64,000 nt of DNA from Bacillus sp. ISL-37. Its GTDB lineage: Bacteria > Bacillota > Bacilli > Bacillales > Cytobacillaceae. Both the position numbers and the translations under genes were made by a program. Below are positions 60,414 through 64,000 of the stretch, in pieces (within the stretch, counting starts at the first letter, position 1; each line of letters starts with the position of its first letter). The notes below the pieces were generated by a model. The model ran no database searches. It saw only the letters and a program-made list of their open reading frames with translations, and was not told where the DNA came from. The stretch is from the NCBI RefSeq assembly GCF_018613315.1, contig NZ_JAGGQL010000005.1, positions 1 through 64,000 on the forward strand, written 5' to 3'.

Positions 60414-61208
60414 TTTGGCTTTTCTCTCCATAAATCTCTCGTATTCTTCTTCCCACAATTTTGTTGACCCGTACTTTGCAAAAAAAGCCCAGTAATAAGG
60501 AGACTCATTGAGCAGAATTGAGGGATCCAATGATTTTAAAAGTTCATTTAATTCTCGCTCGCCCATAAGAGATCGACCAAAAATTTCATTCAGGCATTCG
60601 CTGACTTCTTGAAGGATCTGAGCATATTTGCCAGAATCCTTTTCAATTCTTTCACTTTTATGAGGAATGAATATTCGAGGATTTGATAAGCAGTGAATAG
60701 CAGCATTGCTGTTTAAGGATAACTGATCCTTTGACTTGGATACGACCAATTGGTCCATATACTTAAAATGACCACCAGCTACCGGACCATAAACAAAGTC
60801 GTAAGGGTGCTCGACAATTCCGGAACGGCAAACATAAACAAACGTTTCCCACAGCGGTTTTTCTCTCAACCATAAAGGATGACCTGGAAATGGGAAGATC
60901 CTTCCTTTTAGCGTGGCAAGCTTTTTCATATCCAGATTTGCCGCTATAACCGCAGGAATTTTCGTTTCTTGATGATTAAGGTACTGTGACTCAGTGACGT
61001 TTAACTTTGCAAGAAGCTTCGGCGACACCTGCAGATTGGTTGCTTTCACCCTCGCCCATCTCTCTGCCTGCTTTTGATTGAAAGTGACATAGAACCCTTT
61101 GCCGAAGTCTGAAAATCTCCGCTGCGTGTCAAGCCTGATTCCCCAGCTGAGTATTAAATTAGCAGCAAACAAATTTGTTCCGTGATACACGATATCTGAA
61201 TCAGACAT
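60396..61208 (-). CDS. DUF3990 protein, ADP-ribosyltransferase-like
   Basis: 270 residues. The N-terminal 150 match DUF3990: DIVYHGTNLFAANLILSWGI at about 5-24, FSDFGKGFYVTFNQKQAERW near 32-51, and YDFVYGPVAGG near 136-146. DUF3990 belongs to the ADP-ribosyltransferase-like fold, with the HGT and GKGFY blocks near the NAD site. The C-terminal 100 residues are helical and unassigned. Members often sit in toxin-antitoxin settings, but no DUF3791 partner is here. The 3' end overlaps the zeta-like gene. Confidence 0.78.
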   Translation of the reverse strand: MSDSDIVYHGTNLFAANLILSWGIRLDTQRRFSDFGKGFYVTFNQKQAERWARVKATNLQVSPKLLAKLNVTESQYLNHQETKIPAVIAANLDMKKLATLKGRIFPFPGHPLWLREKPLWETFVYVCRSGIVEHPYDFVYGPVAGGHFKYMDQLVVSKSKDQLSLNSNAAIHCLSNPRIFIPHKSERIEKDSGKYAQILQEVSECLNEIFGRSLMGERELNELLKSLDPSILLNESPYYWAFFAKYGSTKLWEEEYERFMERKAKSVFFS

Positions 61209-61304
61209 ACGCAGACCTCCCGTTAACTAAAACACTTCATTGTATAAAAAATACTCCTGATTCGTGCTTGTCACTCGCTTAGGAACTCCTTCTTGGACTC
61301 AAAA

Positions 61305-61332
61305 AAACTGTCCCCTATGATTGGGACAGTTT
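61305..61332 (-). terminator. terminator of the GNAT gene
   Basis: AAACTGTCCC and GGGACAGTTT with TTTTTTT on the minus strand, 30 bp past the stop. Confidence 0.85.
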
Positions 61333-61362
61333 AAGGCCATTTATCTTCGTTAAAATATTGCT

Positions 61363-61827
61363 TTACGTATTAGTAACCTTCACAAAATAATCCATCACAT
61401 TCTCATCTTCTATTTTTTCATTGGTTTCTACAAAGCCAATCTTTTTATAAAATGTGATCGCTCCTACATTTTCAGGCACAACGGAAAGGCGAACCCTTTG
61501 ACAATTGGGATGCTGTGTCGTGATCATTTCAATAATTTTCTCCATGGCGATTTTTCCATACCCAGACCCCTGGAACTGTTCACCAATCATAAACCTTGGC
61601 ACCCAGTGCCGATCATAATCCTCGTTTTCAGGAATATACTCCACAGCTGCCAATCCAACAACAGAGTCATCTTTACAGATCGCGTACGGTGTAAACTTTG
61701 GATCAACATATGCCCATGCAATTGTTGCTAAATTTCTCGCAACAAATGGCTTTTGATCCTCGGAAACTTCAAGATTGGCACAAGCACGGATATTATCCTG
61801 TGTCACATTTCTGATTTCTATATTCAT
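61363..61827 (-). CDS. GNAT-family N-acetyltransferase
   Basis: 154 residues with the GNAT fold. The acetyl-CoA pyrophosphate loop is MIGEQFQGSGYGKIAMEKII at about 80-99, and the C-terminal SVVPENVGAITFYKKIGFVE near 117-136. Similar in pattern to spermine/spermidine acetyltransferases of the BltD/PaiA type, but the acceptor is not defined. It lies 23 bp after the 61851 membrane protein gene. Confidence 0.88.
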   Translation of the reverse strand: MNIEIRNVTQDNIRACANLEVSEDQKPFVARNLATIAWAYVDPKFTPYAICKDDSVVGLAAVEYIPENEDYDRHWVPRFMIGEQFQGSGYGKIAMEKIIEMITTQHPNCQRVRLSVVPENVGAITFYKKIGFVETNEKIEDENVMDYFVKVTNT

Positions 61828-61850
61828 TCATGCTCCCCCATTTTAAAAAG

Positions 61851-62450
61851 TTATATTGTCATAGAATTCTTTTTTTCTGCAGTAGTCCATTTCCCCTTTA
61901 CAGCTTTTGCCTCCTTTATCAGCCAGAACAAAGTAATAGAATACACAATGATCAATGAAATTGGTATTAGTAAATAAGCATGATCCATCCAGCCGAAACC
62001 GATCAGAGAAACAGTCAAGACAGTAGCAACCGTTTGAAACAAATATGCCTTGCTCTGGTAAATAGCCACATAGGGCAGGAAATGAGCGCCCGTTAATACA
62101 CCGACAATGAACGGAATCCAATTTGGCTGCTGGTATGCAACAAGAATGATTATAGGTGCGAAGAAAATTTGGATTCCACCGACTAACCCGCCAATGGTTG
62201 AAAGAGGATTATGGGTAGCTAGAAAATTGACATGAATGACTTTTGAAACCAAAATCCCAAGAGGCAAGACAAAACCTATGCCAAATAAATAAACCCAGAC
62301 CATGATTGGTTGCGGTACAAAAAGTCCTCCAACTCCCATCATCAGCCAGAAAATAACCCCTGCTATAAACATGGGATACCCTTTGCCAGCTTCCGCTGAT
62401 AGTTCCATCCTAAGCTCTTCAAAATTCATATGAGAAACACTCTGCTTCAT
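61851..62450 (-). CDS. integral membrane protein, probably DUF7010-type
   Basis: 199 residues, about six helices starting near residue 28 (FIAGVIFWLMMGVGGLFV) and ending KAVKGKWTTAEKK. The cytoplasmic N-terminus (MNFEELRMELSAEAGKGYPM) is conserved in this family of predicted membrane proteins, by my recollection DUF7010. Not a known transporter. Confidence 0.65.
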   Translation of the reverse strand: MKQSVSHMNFEELRMELSAEAGKGYPMFIAGVIFWLMMGVGGLFVPQPIMVWVYLFGIGFVLPLGILVSKVIHVNFLATHNPLSTIGGLVGGIQIFFAPIIILVAYQQPNWIPFIVGVLTGAHFLPYVAIYQSKAYLFQTVATVLTVSLIGFGWMDHAYLLIPISLIIVYSITLFWLIKEAKAVKGKWTTAEKKNSMTI

Positions 62451-62540
62451 AGCTAAATAGCCCCCTAGTTGGATTATGTATTTATATCCTATATTAAATA
62501 TAATTTACAGAATGTTCTTTTAAAAGGATTATTTTCCTAT

Positions 62541-62879
62541 TTATTCAATTACTTCTACAGCGATTATATCCCCAAATGCAATTGACACTGCACAACCATC
62601 CTCAACTACCATCCTTACCTCCTTCCGAATTGAATCGAGATAATGGACATAGCCTTTTTCTTCATATGTAAATCCATCATCCCACTTCGTGATTTTTACT
62701 GGATATGTAAATTCCATGGCGAAGCAAATCCGATTCTCCATCTCCTGGATTTCGTATTCATCGAGCAACGGCTTCGGCTGTCGCAACTCATCCCTGGCTA
62801 GCTCTCTCAATAATGCCCGATGCTCCGGCATAAAGTGAGCTGGCAGAAATTTCAGCTTTCCTCGATCTCGTATTCTCAT
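62541..62879 (-). CDS. YolD-like protein
   Basis: 112 residues from ATG 62879 (AAAGGATG upstream). The YolD signature RDRGKLKFLPAHFMPEHRAL is at about 4-23, with KITKWDDGFTYEEKGYVHYL later. In Bacillus, yolD genes usually precede a Y-family DNA polymerase (uvrX, yqjW) in SOS-induced units; here none follows. A perfect LexA box lies 40 bp upstream. Confidence 0.88.
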   Translation of the reverse strand: MRIRDRGKLKFLPAHFMPEHRALLRELARDELRQPKPLLDEYEIQEMENRICFAMEFTYPVKITKWDDGFTYEEKGYVHYLDSIRKEVRMVVEDGCAVSIAFGDIIAVEVIE

Positions 62880-62919
62880 GCTGACCATCCTTTCGGGAGT
62901 ACTTAGTGCTATTATATCC

Positions 62920-62933
62920 CGAACAAACGTTCG
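62920..62933. promoter_or_regulatory. LexA (DinR) box
   Basis: CGAACAAACGTTCG fits the Bacillus SOS operator CGAAC-N4-GTTCG exactly. On the minus strand it ends 3 bp before TATAAT (62911-62916), so LexA bound here would block the yolD promoter. Confidence 0.92.
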
Positions 62934-62966
62934 TTAACTATACCTAATTTATTTTTTCATAAAAAA

Positions 62967-62982
62967 ACTGGCCTAAGCCAGT
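62967..62982 (-). terminator. terminator of the HEIGH peptidase gene
   Basis: ACTGGC-ctaa-GCCAGT followed by TTTTTTT on the minus strand, directly after the stop. Confidence 0.85.
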
Positions 62983-63351
62983 CTATGCAATCACTTCATG
63001 GTATTTAAAATAAGTCGAGAGTTTTGAATCCACATGATCCTTCCATCCCTCTAATGGCACATTCAACTTCTTCAAAATTTTATAGGCATTAACCCATGCG
63101 CTCATTTCAGCCGTAATCCGGTAAGACCAATCATTCAGCCATTTTTCATAGTCGAGTTCGCCATTAACAAAATCAATACAATGGCCAATCTCATGAGCAA
63201 AGGCATATACATTTTCCAGTGTCGTCGATAATGGAATCGTTATGGACATGTTAGGATTAAAATTGATTTTCTTCTTGGAGTCATAAATCACCTTGCAGTT
63301 CAACTTCTCCGCCTCTTCTACTAAAAGTAAAAAAGTGCCATACGTAACCAT
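62983..63351 (-). CDS. small zincin peptidase-like protein (HEIGH motif)
   Basis: 122 residues. The zinc motif HExxH appears in FAHEIGHCIDF at about 52-62, with an ExxAW-like helix (RITAEMSAWVNAYKIL) 27 residues on supplying a possible third ligand Glu. This is the ImmA/IrrE-like minimal metallopeptidase pattern. ImmA-type proteases cleave repressors in mobile elements and IrrE activates the DNA-damage response. It lies just upstream of the SOS-controlled yolD on the same strand. Confidence 0.78.
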   Translation of the reverse strand: MVTYGTFLLLVEEAEKLNCKVIYDSKKKINFNPNMSITIPLSTTLENVYAFAHEIGHCIDFVNGELDYEKWLNDWSYRITAEMSAWVNAYKILKKLNVPLEGWKDHVDSKLSTYFKYHEVIA

Positions 63352-63514
63352 ACATTTTCCCCTTTTATCTTTATAGTTTTTCTCTCTATTATATCGGTTA
63401 TTTTAAAAATATATACACTTATTCTAAATATTCAGAAAGAAACTATTTGCAGATAGGACATCTTTTGCCGGCATATCATGATAAAAGGTACCTTAAGTTG
63501 GAGGATGATTATAT

Positions 63515-64000
63515 ATGAAAATACATGTCGTAAGACCGGGAGACACTTTATGGGGCATTTCACAAGGCTATCAAACTGCCATAAACCAGATTATTTTAGC
63601 CAATGAAATGGATAACCCCAATGTTTTAGTGGTTGGACAGTCACTTGTAATCCCGGAAACTAACCGGGAGTATGTCGTCCAGCAGGGTGACAGCTTATGG
63701 GCGATCGCCTCTCGCTACGGGGTGACAGTTCAGGAGCTCGCTGCCTATAACAATATCGCGGACCCTTCGCTGATTTTTGTTGGCCAAATGCTTCAGATGC
63801 CTTATCTAATGCATTCCATCCAGTCTGGCGAAACCATGTGGGCGATTGCCCAGCAATACGGGGTGACTGTGAACCAAATAGCAGCCGCAAACAATATTTC
63901 TGATCCAGCAGTCATTTATCCCGGCGGGGTTCTGAGGATTCCAGCGCCTCAAAAGCCTGTAATTGAAGTGAACTCCTATATAACGAGGATGGATGATACA
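63515..64000 (+). CDS. LysM-domain spore hydrolase (YaaH/SleL-like), C-terminus cut
   Basis: 162 residues visible. Three LysM modules in a row, at about 2-46, 50-95 and 99-145, each with the V.xGDtLWxIA..Y..t and G..L.IP pattern (VVRPGDTLWGISQGY, VVQQGDSLWAIASRYG, SIQSGETMWAIAQQYG). The frame continues VIEVNSYITRMDDT, which looks like the beginning of a glycosyl hydrolase 18 domain. That architecture is YaaH/SleL, cortical-fragment N-acetylglucosaminidases acting in spore germination. GGAGGATG precedes the ATG. Confidence 0.88.
   Translation, partial: MKIHVVRPGDTLWGISQGYQTAINQIILANEMDNPNVLVVGQSLVIPETNREYVVQQGDSLWAIASRYGVTVQELAAYNNIADPSLIFVGQMLQMPYLMHSIQSGETMWAIAQQYGVTVNQIAAANNISDPAVIYPGGVLRIPAPQKPVIEVNSYITRMDDT

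Overview
The window looks like a chromosomal segment of a low-to-moderate GC member of the Bacillaceae. The evidence is AGGAGG-type ribosome binding sites throughout, frequent TTG and GTG starts, SipS-like signal peptidase, ClpP, CspB-like protein, YolD with a Bacillus-type LexA box, an S-box (SAM-I) riboswitch, YuxK, YqcI/YcgG and YfmJ homologues, and a heterocycloanthracin/sonorensin-type peptide precursor. A genus is not certain; a Mesobacillus/Cytobacillus-like organism is a guess. About 70 protein genes are visible, most on the minus strand, with no rRNA, tRNA, IS element, prophage or CRISPR array.

Layout. 1-2.1 kb: end of a Nudix gene and small genes of unknown function, one apparently 5'-truncated. 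2.2-9.4 kb (minus): a thiazole/oxazole-modified peptide cluster: Cys-Xaa-Xaa repeat precursor, ThiF-like maturation protein, fused cyclodehydratase (E1-like plus YcaO), double-domain SagB dehydrogenase, and a STAS-domain protein upstream. 9.6-13.2 kb: small proteins, an SDR dehydrogenase and a haem catalase. 14-19.7 kb: signal peptidase I, a glutaredoxin whose catalytic Cys codon is an in-frame TGA, YnfA, an ATPase, PAP2 phosphatase, patatin-like lipase and a nucleotidyltransferase with a premature stop. 20-25.5 kb: YfmJ-like oxidoreductase, acetolactate synthase plus aldehyde dehydrogenase, TerC. 25.8-31.5 kb: PadR/HAAS operon, a beta-propeller membrane protein, TatA, a ferritin-like DUF2202 protein. 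32-43 kb: cold-shock gene, a decayed Mn-catalase, NhaC, LigB-like protein, PIG-L deacetylase, VOC, Gre-like, HAD and NIPSNAP-Nudix proteins, a DMT transporter, a DUF3238 protein. 43.7-53.6 kb: YqcI/YcgG protein, isochorismatase, VWA lipoprotein, an S-box-controlled flavin monooxygenase/ATP-grasp operon, an aminotransferase, a YjiH transporter. 54-64 kb: sigma factor-ClpP operon, rpiA, a zeta-type kinase overlapping a DUF3990 gene tail to tail, SOS-controlled YolD, an HEIGH peptidase and the start of a LysM spore hydrolase.

Two things stand out. First, the glutaredoxin at 15117-15350 keeps its Shine-Dalgarno, start, terminator and whole frame, but reads T-TGA-P-Y-C where the family has CPYC. 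A 7-bp GGG-loop hairpin lies 32 nt after the TGA, within published bacterial SECIS limits, so it is a candidate selenoprotein. Second, six intergenic direct-repeat arrays of different sequence share two period lengths: 52 bp in four (one interval of 51) and 20-21 bp in two. These are five and two turns of B-DNA. All lie upstream of the 5' end of a minus-strand gene. They are non-coding, are not CRISPRs, and I do not recognise them as a described family.
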